From Indibacter alkaliphilus LW1 (GTDB taxonomy: Bacteria > Bacteroidota > Bacteroidia > Cytophagales > Cyclobacteriaceae): a stretch of 64,000 nt of DNA. A model generated the notes under the pieces. That model worked only from the letters and a program-made list of their open reading frames with translations, searched no databases and had not been told where the DNA came from. A program made the translations under genes and the position numbers. Position 1 is the first letter of the stretch. Each line of letters begins with the position of its first letter. This document shows positions 19,264 to 27,940 of the stretch, piece after piece. The DNA lies in assembly GCF_000295935.2 (NCBI RefSeq), contig NZ_ALWO02000045.1:62001-126000 (forward strand), in the 5' to 3' direction.

Positions 19264-20229
19264 CTACAATTTAATAGTTCTAAATGGCAATACCATATCC
19301 AAAATGGCTAAACATATCGCCGCAAGCAGGAAGTAGAAATATTTGTTTGCCGAAGCTTCCACCATTCTTGAACCAGTTACTGATCCCTCAACACGTTCAA
19401 TAGCCTGTATGAGTTCCGGGATTTCCTGAACTTCATCAGAAAGTTCAAAGTATTGCCCATCAGTTTGGGAGGCTATCAACTTTAGATTGCTATCTTCTAT
19501 TCGGGTAATAGCTGGCTGTCCGGTGTTGGGATCAACAATCAGTCCATTGCCTCTTGGAATTGTGCTTCCCTGACGGGTGCCAACACCCAAGGTAAAGACT
19601 CTTACCCCTGCGTCATTCAACTCTGAAGTCAGGTTTCTGAAATTATCTGCGAAATCCTCTCCATCAGATATGAGAATAACGGATCTGGACTTGGCTTCAT
19701 TGCTTTCTTCCGCTTCAAACTTACTCAAAGCCATAGCTAAGGGTGCACTGATATCTGTTCCCTGACTTGGTACTAGATAAGTATTCAGTCCGTCTAAATG
19801 TAGCTGCAAGACATTTTGATCGAAGGTCAAAGGGCATTGGATGAAGGCTTCCGAACTGAAAATAATTATCCCTATTCGGTCTCCTGCAAATCTCTTGACC
19901 AGGTTTTTAAGCTCAAACTTTATCCGTTGCAACCTACTTGGACCTATATCTGTTGCATTCATGGAATGAGAAAGATCAATGGCAATAAAGATATCCCGTC
20001 CTTCTTCTTTGATTTCTTTCATAGAAGTGCCAATCGATGGACCGGCCAATGCAATCAAAAACAATAAAAAGTAGGTACTTCTAAGAAGCAACTTTAAAAT
20101 AAGCCTAAGTTTGCTGACCTGAAGTTTTTGATTGATTCTATAGTATCTAAAAAGATAGCCTGCATAGAACAATGCAAAAATCAATGTCAACCAAATAAGT
20201 AAAGAGAAGTCCGGATATGCCCAAATCAT
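19264..20229 (-). CDS. batB: VWA domain membrane protein, BatB-like
   Basis: 321 aa with N-terminal membrane helices (about 9-25 and 41-63), a von Willebrand A domain from about 78, and a C-terminal helix near 297-316 that anchors it. The metal site is intact: D85-L-S87-H-S89 followed by the P-SRLQR segment, with the threonine in GTDIS and aspartate in SDGEDF. This architecture fits BatA/BatB of the Bat system; the coupling to a BatC-like gene downstream favours BatB. A BatA, the usual MoxR ATPase and DUF58 genes are not adjacent: upstream is a divergent receptor gene. Confidence 0.8.
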   Translation of the reverse strand: MIWAYPDFSLLIWLTLIFALFYAGYLFRYYRINQKLQVSKLRLILKLLLRSTYFLLFLIALAGPSIGTSMKEIKEEGRDIFIAIDLSHSMNATDIGPSRLQRIKFELKNLVKRFAGDRIGIIIFSSEAFIQCPLTFDQNVLQLHLDGLNTYLVPSQGTDISAPLAMALSKFEAEESNEAKSRSVILISDGEDFADNFRNLTSELNDAGVRVFTLGVGTRQGSTIPRGNGLIVDPNTGQPAITRIEDSNLKLIASQTDGQYFELSDEVQEIPELIQAIERVEGSVTGSRMVEASANKYFYFLLAAICLAILDMVLPFRTIKL

Positions 20230-20340
20230 GGCCTGAAATTATAAAATAAAGATGAAAAGAAAAGGATTAAGAATTTATTGGACTAATTTTCAACAGCCAA
20301 CGGTAAATATGCGTTAGGTAATCAAAATGTAGTATTTGGA

Positions 20341-22731
20341 ATGAGATTTTTATGCTTCCCTCTAATAGTCTGGTGTTTGATTGTGAGTTCGTCCTCATTT
20401 GCACAACAGGAAATAAGATTAACCGGTATTGTTTATGATTTTGATAGCAATGAGCCTCTTCCCGGTGCCAATGTATATTGGCAGTCAGCTCCGCAAAAGG
20501 GCGTGGTGACTGATTTGGATGGTGCTTTTACAATTACTGTACCTGATCTTCCAGCCAAGCTTGTAGTAAGTTTTATCGGTTTCACTGAGTCCATACGCCA
20601 GTTCAATGAAAAGGATATCGAAAAAGATGTTAAATTTTATTTAAAGGCAGAAGATCTCTCACTGGAGGAGATAATCATTCAGGAAAGAAGACCAGACCAA
20701 AATGTGAAAAGCCTGGACATGGGCAAGTCTGTTGTACCCATTCAGACCATCAAAAATATCCCAGCGTTGTTTGGGGAAGTGGATTTGTTAAGAAGTCTGC
20801 AGTTACTTCCAGGGGTTCAGACCGCGGGGGAGGGCACCACCGGCCTTTTTGTAAGAGGTGGGTCAGCAGATCAAAACCTGATCCAATTGGACGGTGCACC
20901 AATTTACAATCCATCCCATTTTTTTGGGTTTTTCTCAGTATTCAATCCGGATGCGCTTGAAGGGGTGGAGTTTTACAAAGGAAATATCCCTGCGACTTTG
21001 GGAGGGAGATTATCTTCGGTGATTGATGTTTCCTTGAAAGAAGGGAATTACCAGAAGGTCAGAGGTGAAGGAGGTATTGGTACCATCAGTTCTAGATTAA
21101 CTGTAGATGGGCCCTTGTTGAATGAAAATTCTTCCTTTGTCATTTCCGGAAGAAGGACTTATGCAGATGTTTTTCTTAGACTTTCCCAAGATGAAAACAT
21201 CAATAACAACAGTCTTTATTTTTATGATCTGAGCGGGAAATTTACTTTCAAATTGGGAGAAAAGGATAAACTTTCACTTTCCTCTTATTATGGATCTGAT
21301 TTTCTAGGACTATCCGAACAGTTTGGGTTTGGCTGGGATAACTGGGTAAGCTCTATCACTTGGAACAGAAATATCAATGAGCGTACTTTCTTTGACCTGA
21401 ATGCTTACCATAGTTATTACAGGTACAACCTTAGCTTCAATGATGAAGATAACGGCTTTCTTTGGGATAATGTCCTTTCAGAAACAGGACTTCGGGCTGA
21501 GTGGTCTTTTCTCCCAAATGACAAAACCCAGTTCAATTGGGGAGTACACACGCAGTATTTTCACTTTGCTCCAATAAGCTTAGAGCCATCTGAGGGATCG
21601 GCCATTGAACCGATCAATACCAACCCAAGAAATGGCTGGCAAAACAATTTGTTTGTTTCAGCTGCGCATGATTTTACAGCCAGGTTGAGAATAGAAGCTG
21701 GCCTGAGATGGGGTATTTACAATAGGGTAGGAAAAGGAGTGAGCTATGTTTATGAAGGGGATATCCCTGAGCCACAAGCTCCAATTTTGGATACCTTAAA
21801 TTTCAATGCATTTGAAAATATGAAGTTTTATCAAGGCTTAGAACCTCGTTTTTCAATGCGTTACCTGTTAAAGGATGACTTGTCAATCAAGGCTGCTTAT
21901 AACAGGACATTCCAATATATTCAGGTGGCCACAAATAATTCCGCAGGGCTTCCTTTAGATCGGTGGGTGCCAGCAGATGCATTTATTCCACCGATCAGAG
22001 CCGATCAGGTTTCTATTGGTTTGTTCAAAAATCTCGACAGAGATAAATGGGAGATTTCTACGGAGCTTTACTACAAAGATTTCAAAAACCTCGTGGACCT
22101 GAGGCAGGGGGCGAGTGTGATTTTTACTGATAATATTGAAACAGAACTTCTGACAGGAAATGGCTATGCTTATGGAGCAGAATTTCTATTGAGAAGAAAT
22201 GTGGGCAAAACAACAGGATGGCTAAGTTATACATATTCACGCACATGGAGGAGAATAGAGGGGATAAGTGATGATCGGTGGTACAATCCTAGGTTTGATA
22301 GACCACACGACTTGACCTTAGTGCTCAACCATGAATTCAACAAAAGCTGGTCAGCAGGGATGACTTTTATTTATACCACTGGTCAAGCGGTCACATTTCC
22401 CATTGGATCCTATGAAATTGACAATCAAAGATTGCCACTCTATGGTAATCAACGGAATGCAGACAGATTTCCTGACTACCACAGAATGGATGCATCTGTG
22501 ACCTGGAAGGGAACGGATAAAGGTAGGAAATGGAGAGGTAGCTGGAACTTGAGTATTTACAATTTATACGGTAGGAAAAATCCATTTGCCTATCAGTTTT
22601 CTGACATTATCAATGATGAAATCAATTTTGACCCGAGTGGTGGGCAGGAAATCGTCACCAGAAGACCGGGAGTTGTTATGACTTATCTATTTACCTTTCT
22701 TCCCGCACTTACTTATAATTTTGAGTTTTGA
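20341..22731 (+). CDS. TonB-dependent outer membrane receptor
   Basis: 796 aa. Signal peptide (1-21, ending SSFAQ), carboxypeptidase-regulatory-like domain (about 24-110, with the GxxxDFxSNEPLPGANVYW pattern), plug domain (about 120-235: LLPGVQTAGEGTTGLFVRGG and the DGAPIYNPSH loop), then a beta-barrel ending in an aromatic residue (NFEF). It imports an unknown ligand using TonB energy. It is not a SusC with a SusD partner: the next gene encodes a DUF4249 lipoprotein, a pairing recurrent in Bacteroidota. ATG start directly after a short divergent intergenic region shared with the Bat-like genes. Confidence 0.93.
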   Translation: MRFLCFPLIVWCLIVSSSSFAQQEIRLTGIVYDFDSNEPLPGANVYWQSAPQKGVVTDLDGAFTITVPDLPAKLVVSFIGFTESIRQFNEKDIEKDVKFYLKAEDLSLEEIIIQERRPDQNVKSLDMGKSVVPIQTIKNIPALFGEVDLLRSLQLLPGVQTAGEGTTGLFVRGGSADQNLIQLDGAPIYNPSHFFGFFSVFNPDALEGVEFYKGNIPATLGGRLSSVIDVSLKEGNYQKVRGEGGIGTISSRLTVDGPLLNENSSFVISGRRTYADVFLRLSQDENINNNSLYFYDLSGKFTFKLGEKDKLSLSSYYGSDFLGLSEQFGFGWDNWVSSITWNRNINERTFFDLNAYHSYYRYNLSFNDEDNGFLWDNVLSETGLRAEWSFLPNDKTQFNWGVHTQYFHFAPISLEPSEGSAIEPINTNPRNGWQNNLFVSAAHDFTARLRIEAGLRWGIYNRVGKGVSYVYEGDIPEPQAPILDTLNFNAFENMKFYQGLEPRFSMRYLLKDDLSIKAAYNRTFQYIQVATNNSAGLPLDRWVPADAFIPPIRADQVSIGLFKNLDRDKWEISTELYYKDFKNLVDLRQGASVIFTDNIETELLTGNGYAYGAEFLLRRNVGKTTGWLSYTYSRTWRRIEGISDDRWYNPRFDRPHDLTLVLNHEFNKSWSAGMTFIYTTGQAVTFPIGSYEIDNQRLPLYGNQRNADRFPDYHRMDASVTWKGTDKGRKWRGSWNLSIYNLYGRKNPFAYQFSDIINDEINFDPSGGQEIVTRRPGVVMTYLFTFLPALTYNFEF

Positions 22732-22733
22732 TC

Positions 22734-23567
22734 ATGAAAAAACGATTTTATATCCCTCTTTTGATCATTTTAGGCCTTTTTTCCTGTCAGGAAGAGGTAT
22801 TTCTCGATTTGAGGAATACCGAACCTATTCCGGTGATCGAGGCATTTTGGACAGATAATGGAGCTATAAATTTTGTAAAAATATCTGAATCCAAAGATTA
22901 TTATGATACTGAACCAAACCAAATCATCAGTGACGCAGAAGTGTCGGTAACCAATACCAATACAGGACAAACTGTAGGCTTCCTCTTTTCCCCTCAAAGT
23001 CAACGTTATCTTCCACTGAATAACTTTGGAGGAATTTACGGGGAGGATTATGAGCTGAATATCAAAATCGGTGAAAATGAATATCAATCCCGAGGAACGC
23101 TTTTAGAGCCCCCATCCCTTGACAGTATTACTTATGAATTCAAAGAGGCCAGAGTTTTCAGGGAGGAAGGCTACTACATTACACTTTATGGTGATATTCC
23201 TTTTGAGGATGATAACTATTACAGGATCAGGCTAATAAGGAATGATACGTTATTGAACAATAGAAATGATTATTTGCTTTTTGATGACACTTTTGGGACT
23301 TCAATTCTAAATAGAGGCTTCGAACTTGGTGGCTTTCCATTCAAAGAAAATGACAGGGTGAGGTTAGAGCTGTTCAGACTTAATAGGGATGCATATAATT
23401 ATCTCAATCAGTTGGTCGGGCTGCTGTTCAATGACGGAGGACTATTCAGTCCACCTCCCCAAAACCCGGAATCAAATATTCAATTGATAAAAGGCAATAG
23501 GCAAGCATTAGGTTATTTTATGGTTAGCCCTTTCCTGTCGGCCACCGTACTGATTGAGCCGGATTGA
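22734..23567 (+). CDS. DUF4249 family lipoprotein, receptor partner
   Basis: Signal peptide with lipobox ending LFSC at about residue 17, followed by QEE, an acidic start that in Bacteroidota is compatible with surface export. About 277 aa, mostly beta. DUF4249 proteins are usually encoded directly after a CarboxypepD-reg TonB receptor, as here; the start ATG at 22734 lies two bases after the receptor stop. I chose this ATG over an in-frame TTG two codons earlier because TTG overlaps the receptor stop and the MKKRF signal start is typical. Likely an accessory ligand-binding lipoprotein; the ligand is unknown. Confidence 0.85.
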   Translation: MKKRFYIPLLIILGLFSCQEEVFLDLRNTEPIPVIEAFWTDNGAINFVKISESKDYYDTEPNQIISDAEVSVTNTNTGQTVGFLFSPQSQRYLPLNNFGGIYGEDYELNIKIGENEYQSRGTLLEPPSLDSITYEFKEARVFREEGYYITLYGDIPFEDDNYYRIRLIRNDTLLNNRNDYLLFDDTFGTSILNRGFELGGFPFKENDRVRLELFRLNRDAYNYLNQLVGLLFNDGGLFSPPPQNPESNIQLIKGNRQALGYFMVSPFLSATVLIEPD

Positions 23568-23585
23568 TTTTTGGTAAATATGGTA

Positions 23586-23613
23586 TTGGTATGCCTGCAT
23601 TTGTTTAGTTTTG
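23586..23613 (+). promoter_or_regulatory. Bacteroidota-type promoter of THUMP methyltransferase gene
   Basis: TTG at 23586-23588, a 17-base spacer, then TAGTTTTG at 23606-23613, matching the Bacteroidota TTG/TAnnTTTG promoter. The ATG of the next gene is only five bases after the -7 element. Confidence 0.45.
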
Positions 23614-23617
23614 CTCC

Positions 23618-24778
23618 ATGATTGATTTTGACAATAAGGGAAAGGTTGTAATTACCTGTAAGGACAGGTTTGCACCCTATTTAGAGCGAGAACTTTTGGA
23701 TTTGGGATTTATACCGGTCGCAGTTCACAGAACGCATATTGAATTGGAAGCTTCTTTGAATGATTGTATTTCATTGAATCTTCACTTGAGAACTGCAAGC
23801 CATGTGCTTTATGAAATAAAGTCTTTTTATCTGCACAAAGCGGATGACATCTATAGAAGAGTCAAAGCTTTACCATGGGAAGAATATATCAGTGATACCA
23901 CTTATTTTTCGGTCATTTCACATGTAGACAATCCTACTGTGGACAATCCCCTTTTCGTCAATGTCAGGATCAAAGATGCAATCGTAGATAAATTCAGGGA
24001 GGCTAATGGAGTCCGACCTGATACTGGATCGGAACTTGAAGGGGCAGTTTTTCAGATGTATTGGAAAGACACCCAAGCTACACTATATATCAACACTTCC
24101 GGAGAAACATTAGCTAAGCACGGTTATAGAAAAATACCGGGAGAGGCTCCTATGTTGGAAGCATTAGCTTCGGCTACAATCTATGCCAGTGATTGGGATA
24201 GACAAAGTCCCTTTATCAATCCCATGTGCGGATCGGGGACCTTGGCCATTGAAGCAGCTTTGATGGCTACAGATAGGTTTCCTGGCCTTTACAGAGATCA
24301 TTATGCCTTCATGCATATTTTGGGCTATGATGAGGAAATTTATCAAAAGATCAGGGCCAAAATGGAACGAAAAGTCTTCGTGAACCCCTCTTTGAAAATT
24401 ATTGCAACAGATATCAGTCTCCAAGCGATTATGTTTTCAAAAGAAAACGCTCAAACAGCCGGAGTTGATGAGCTGATTACCTTTGAGCAATGTGACTTTG
24501 CTGATACAGAAGTCCCGGAAGGAAAAGAGGGTGTGTTATTTTTCAACCCTGAATATGGGGAGAGGCTAGGAGAGGACGGTGATCTACCGGAAACTTACAA
24601 GCGAATAGGGGATTTTATGAAACAAAAATGTGCAGGTTATACCGGATATGTCTTTACAGGCAATCTTCCTTTGGCCAAGAAAATAGGGCTAAGGACTTCC
24701 AAAAGAACAGAGTTCTACAACGGTACGATAGACTGTAGGCTATTGAAGTATGAGTTGTTTAAAGGAAAAGGTAAATAA
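23618..24778 (+). CDS. THUMP domain class I RNA methyltransferase (RlmL-like)
   Basis: 386 aa. N-terminal ferredoxin-like plus THUMP region (about 5-160, RNA binding), then a SAM-dependent methyltransferase domain with FINPMCGSGTLAIEAALMA near residue 197 (SAM-binding loop) and FFNPEYGERLGE near 308. The catalytic NPPY of N2-guanine methylases reads NPEY here, a variant I associate with Bacteroidota homologues. Probably methylates guanine in 23S rRNA as E. coli RlmL does; exact target is inference. It is a single-gene unit ended by a strong hairpin. Confidence 0.9.
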   Translation: MIDFDNKGKVVITCKDRFAPYLERELLDLGFIPVAVHRTHIELEASLNDCISLNLHLRTASHVLYEIKSFYLHKADDIYRRVKALPWEEYISDTTYFSVISHVDNPTVDNPLFVNVRIKDAIVDKFREANGVRPDTGSELEGAVFQMYWKDTQATLYINTSGETLAKHGYRKIPGEAPMLEALASATIYASDWDRQSPFINPMCGSGTLAIEAALMATDRFPGLYRDHYAFMHILGYDEEIYQKIRAKMERKVFVNPSLKIIATDISLQAIMFSKENAQTAGVDELITFEQCDFADTEVPEGKEGVLFFNPEYGERLGEDGDLPETYKRIGDFMKQKCAGYTGYVFTGNLPLAKKIGLRTSKRTEFYNGTIDCRLLKYELFKGKGK

Positions 24779-24780
24779 AA

Positions 24781-24810
24781 AACGCCGGCCTTTCAGCCGG
24801 CGTTTTTTGC
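24781..24810 (+). terminator. Bidirectional terminator between convergent genes
   Basis: AACGCCGGC (24781-24789), six-base loop, GCCGGCGTT (24796-24804), then TTTT. Nine perfect pairs. A-runs precede the stem, so it can also end the M28 peptidase transcript coming from the right. Confidence 0.9.
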
Positions 24811-26909
24811 TATATTTTTGAAGTCAGGACCTCCATTTTCTTTGTGAGATCCTGAATCGCTGCTGCGTAGCGCTCATCCCATTCTTCAAGTTTTTCGCTT
24901 GATTTTAGTTCAATTTCATATTGTATACCTGGCAAAACCCAAGAAGCATACCCGCTGAAAGGGTCTGTGGAGGCATACAGAGATCTGTACCAATTTCCAA
25001 AATACATACCTTTGGGATCAATAAAGCTTTTTTCCAAAGCCATCAATTCTTTATTTACTGATTGTGCCTTTTTGGAATCCATGCTTCCTGAAGCCAAAGC
25101 AGTCTGGATTTTGGACTCAAGGTTCTCAGCACTGCTGCTCAAAGATTTGATTGCCTCATTGGCTTTGCTAAATCCCGAGAAGCCAGCATTAAAACTCTTG
25201 ACTTGCTTTTCTGCATTTTCAAAGTGTTTTTCCAAATCGGTGGCATATCTGCTAAGGTGATAGGGGATCAGGTCAGCATTGGCCAGCCTCATCGCCATAA
25301 TCCCGATTACCTGCTCAACAGTACCTCCCATTTTCCAGGTTGGGTCTGCAAAGTTTTCATAAAAATACAAGTCATCATAATTGGTGTGGTATAGCGTAGG
25401 GCCACCTGCTCCGGCATTGATAGAAGGAATACCCACGTGCATGTAAAATGCTATGTGGTCAGATCCTCCTCCAAGGTTGCCAATGTTCGGCTCCTCACTG
25501 CCTCTGGCCCAAACTTCGAACACAGTTTTGGAAGAATCAGGGTAAGCCACTTCTTTCGCCGCATCCATCATGATTTTTTTCATGGAAGGAGATGCTGAAC
25601 CACCGAAATTTCTTCCAGCTACAGCTGCGTCAAGATTGATATATGCCACTGCTTTTGCTCCAAGCTCATCTCTTAACTGCTCAACCCACTCTGTAGATCC
25701 GATTACACCATGCTCTTCAGCGTCCCAATGGGCAATCATAATTGATCTTCCAGGCTTGATGCCGTTTTCTGCCATTTTTCCCATAGTTTCCGCCATACTC
25801 AATAGCATTGCTGTTCCTGAGTTGGGGTCTGTAGAACCAAAAGACCATGCATCAAAATGGCAGCCTAATATTACCCATTCATCTGGATTGGTTTCTCCTT
25901 TTAAGGTCCCGACTACATTATTGGCTCTAACAAAACCTCTTTCTTGCTCTACCATTAACCTAACCAAAAGCTCTTCTCCTCCATCATATCTATAAGTAAA
26001 GGGCAAGCCTCCCTGCCAATCAGCCGAAACAGGCTTTCCTTTCATCCTTTCAAAAATCTCCTGAGCAGATCCATAAGGTATCGGGGTCACTGGTATGGTG
26101 TGTAGTCCTGCCTCTTCGTCTGTAATTCTTTTTACTTTGGTTTTGCTATCCAATGGCAAGGCCGGTTCAAAAGGTGTTAAGGCATCACCAGTCCAAGGAG
26201 CTGTCAGCAATGATCCTCTTTGTATTGAGCTTTCGTTGTAATAAAGACCCTCAGGATACACCAAGCCTTTCATATATCCAGCATCTCCTGGATCAGTATA
26301 GATAATTAGGCCAGCTGCCCCATATTCCTCAGCAAACTTTGCCTTATAACCTCTGAAATTAGCCCCATATCTAGCAATGACAATTTTGCCTTTGACATCA
26401 ATGCCTTCTTTTTTCAGTTTTTCAAAATCAGCCTTGGTGCCATAATTGGCATAAACCACCTCTGCAGTTACATCGCCACTTCCTGAAAATGCATTCCAGC
26501 CTTTTTTCAGATCAGGATGAAGAGAATAAGGATTGTCTGGCAACACATACTCTTGTTGATTGAGAGGCTTTCTGATTGGCGTAACCAACTCTACAGCTGA
26601 TTCGCCTTGCCCAATGGTGAGGTAGACATCATAGGGATAGATCTTCACATCCCAACCTGCTTTTTTCATTGATTCAGCCATGTAATCTTTTACCTTTTCA
26701 TTGGCAGCACTGCCAGCTGGATGGGGATCAGAAGTAATGGCTTCCAAGTGGGTTTTAAATCTGCTGAAATCTACAGTTTCCTTAAATTGACTTTCGATGG
26801 ATTTCTGTTTTTCTTCTTTGCCTTTCAAAAAACCGTCTATGCTCTGTGCCTGAACTTGTAGTCCAAGCAAGGCGCTAAGGGTTAGGGCTGAAAATACATG
26901 TTTGATCAT
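24810..26909 (-). CDS. M28 family metallopeptidase with PA domain (PSMA-like)
   Basis: 699 aa, signal peptide 1-21. Order: N-terminal strand region, PA insertion (about 150-240, FEKLKKEGIDVKGKIVIARYG), M28 di-zinc peptidase core, and a C-terminal helical dimerisation-like domain (about 560-699). Metal and catalytic residues are visible in GCHFDAWSFGSTDPNSG (His, Asp), AHWDAEEHGVIGS (Glu-Glu), NLDAAVAG (Asp) and YHTNYDDLYF (His). The layout resembles glutamate carboxypeptidase II. It probably trims peptides in the periplasm. Divergent from the Nudix regulator gene. Confidence 0.93.
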   Translation of the reverse strand: MIKHVFSALTLSALLGLQVQAQSIDGFLKGKEEKQKSIESQFKETVDFSRFKTHLEAITSDPHPAGSAANEKVKDYMAESMKKAGWDVKIYPYDVYLTIGQGESAVELVTPIRKPLNQQEYVLPDNPYSLHPDLKKGWNAFSGSGDVTAEVVYANYGTKADFEKLKKEGIDVKGKIVIARYGANFRGYKAKFAEEYGAAGLIIYTDPGDAGYMKGLVYPEGLYYNESSIQRGSLLTAPWTGDALTPFEPALPLDSKTKVKRITDEEAGLHTIPVTPIPYGSAQEIFERMKGKPVSADWQGGLPFTYRYDGGEELLVRLMVEQERGFVRANNVVGTLKGETNPDEWVILGCHFDAWSFGSTDPNSGTAMLLSMAETMGKMAENGIKPGRSIMIAHWDAEEHGVIGSTEWVEQLRDELGAKAVAYINLDAAVAGRNFGGSASPSMKKIMMDAAKEVAYPDSSKTVFEVWARGSEEPNIGNLGGGSDHIAFYMHVGIPSINAGAGGPTLYHTNYDDLYFYENFADPTWKMGGTVEQVIGIMAMRLANADLIPYHLSRYATDLEKHFENAEKQVKSFNAGFSGFSKANEAIKSLSSSAENLESKIQTALASGSMDSKKAQSVNKELMALEKSFIDPKGMYFGNWYRSLYASTDPFSGYASWVLPGIQYEIELKSSEKLEEWDERYAAAIQDLTKKMEVLTSKI

Positions 26910-26936
26910 AGAATCTGATTGGTTGGTGTTATATTA

Positions 26937-26944
26937 CAAATATA
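26937..26944 (-). promoter_or_regulatory. -7 element of M28 peptidase promoter
   Basis: The minus strand reads TATATTTG, a perfect TAnnTTTG, about 27 bases upstream of the start codon. No convincing TTG was found at the expected distance. Confidence 0.35.
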
Positions 26945-26986
26945 TCCAAACAGCAAAGGGACTTACTGCTTAATTTTTGAATGGTA

Positions 26987-26994
26987 TATATTTG
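26987..26994 (+). promoter_or_regulatory. -7 element of Nudix regulator promoter
   Basis: TATATTTG matches TAnnTTTG and sits 56 bases upstream of the ATG at 27050. The upstream TTG half is unclear. With the mirrored element at 26937-26944 it makes a compact divergent promoter region. Confidence 0.35.
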
Positions 26995-27049
26995 TTTTGA
27001 TTAGTAATTTTAAATAATCCGCTTTTATTTAGGGACTCAAAGAAATATA

Positions 27050-27805
27050 ATGTCGACAGAAAATATAAAAACCGGTCCAGAGCAATCAATTGGAGGCATT
27101 CCACAGCTGAGCCTGGACTGTGTGATTTTTGGATTTCATGACAGCTCCCTCAAAGTACTATTGTTGAAGTGGAAAGACATCGGGGAATGGAGCTTGCCAG
27201 GAGGTTATATCAAGCAAACAGAGTCAGTCGATGATGCTGCAATTCGTGTTTTAAAAGAAAGAACAGCATTGGATAAAATATTTCTGAGGCAATTTTATAC
27301 TTTTGGAAAAGTCAAGCGCTATGACAATGAACTGATTAAAAAGAAACTGGCGCATTTGGTAAGTGATCATATTTGGCTCGACAGGGTGGTTTCGGTAGGT
27401 TATTATGCCTTGGTGGATTATGAAAAAGTCTTTCCTACACCAGATAGATTTACAGAAAGTTGCGATTGGGTAGATTTGGATGATGTGCCGGAATTGCTTT
27501 TTGACCATAACGAAATCCTGACCAAAGCCCTCAAAGCACTTCGACTGGAATTGAGTTTCCAGCCCATAGGTTTGAACCTTCTTCCTGATAAATTCACTAT
27601 GCCTGATATGTTGCGCATGTATGAGGCTATTTTGGATAAAAAAATCGACCCTAGGAATTTCCAGAAGAAGATTCTTAAGACTGGTATTGTTATCCGGTTG
27701 CCTGAAGTGAAAAAGGGGGTAGCCCACAAGTCACCTTACCTGTATAAGTTTGATAAAAAAAGATATACAGAAGTGTTGGAAGAAGGTGGATTGTTTTTTG
27801 TCTGA
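27050..27805 (+). CDS. Nudix-domain transcriptional regulator (NrtR/AraR-like)
   Basis: 251 aa. N-terminal Nudix domain (about 18-155) and a C-terminal winged helix (about 165-251; PDMLRMYEAIL followed by KKILKTGIV and YLYKFDKKRY). The Nudix box reads GGYIKQTESVDDAAIRVLKE and continues RTAL: the REUxEE core is degenerate (E to V, second E to R, G to A), so hydrolysis is unlikely and the domain probably senses a nucleotide-sugar or ADP-ribose-like ligand. This is the layout of NrtR and the Bacteroides AraR-type regulators. Target genes are unknown; the neighbours are not obvious sugar or NAD genes. Confidence 0.82.
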   Translation: MSTENIKTGPEQSIGGIPQLSLDCVIFGFHDSSLKVLLLKWKDIGEWSLPGGYIKQTESVDDAAIRVLKERTALDKIFLRQFYTFGKVKRYDNELIKKKLAHLVSDHIWLDRVVSVGYYALVDYEKVFPTPDRFTESCDWVDLDDVPELLFDHNEILTKALKALRLELSFQPIGLNLLPDKFTMPDMLRMYEAILDKKIDPRNFQKKILKTGIVIRLPEVKKGVAHKSPYLYKFDKKRYTEVLEEGGLFFV

Positions 27806-27809
27806 TATC

Positions 27810-27823
27810 GTCCGTTGACGGAC
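27810..27823. promoter_or_regulatory. Palindrome GTCCGT-TG-ACGGAC after regulator gene
   Basis: A perfect 6-bp inverted repeat with a two-base centre, four bases after the Nudix regulator stop and upstream of the DUF4097 gene. It lacks a T-run, so a terminator is unlikely; an operator is possible. Confidence 0.3.
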
Positions 27824-27895
27824 AAAATTAGTCAGATTGTACGCTTACTTATTCAAAGAAAAGCCATTAGGAGCTGATTTTAGCCTTTTTTAGTC

Positions 27896-27912
27896 TTGGC
27901 ACAATCATCGTA
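27896..27912 (+). promoter_or_regulatory. Sigma-54-like promoter of DUF4097 gene
   Basis: TTGGCAC at 27896-27902 is a perfect -24 box. At the correct spacing the -12 box reads TCGTA instead of TTGCA, keeping the key G but not the C. The ATG at 27941 is about 30 bases downstream. Confidence 0.4.
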
Positions 27913-27940
27913 TTGTGAAGTGAAACCAAATCCTACAACC

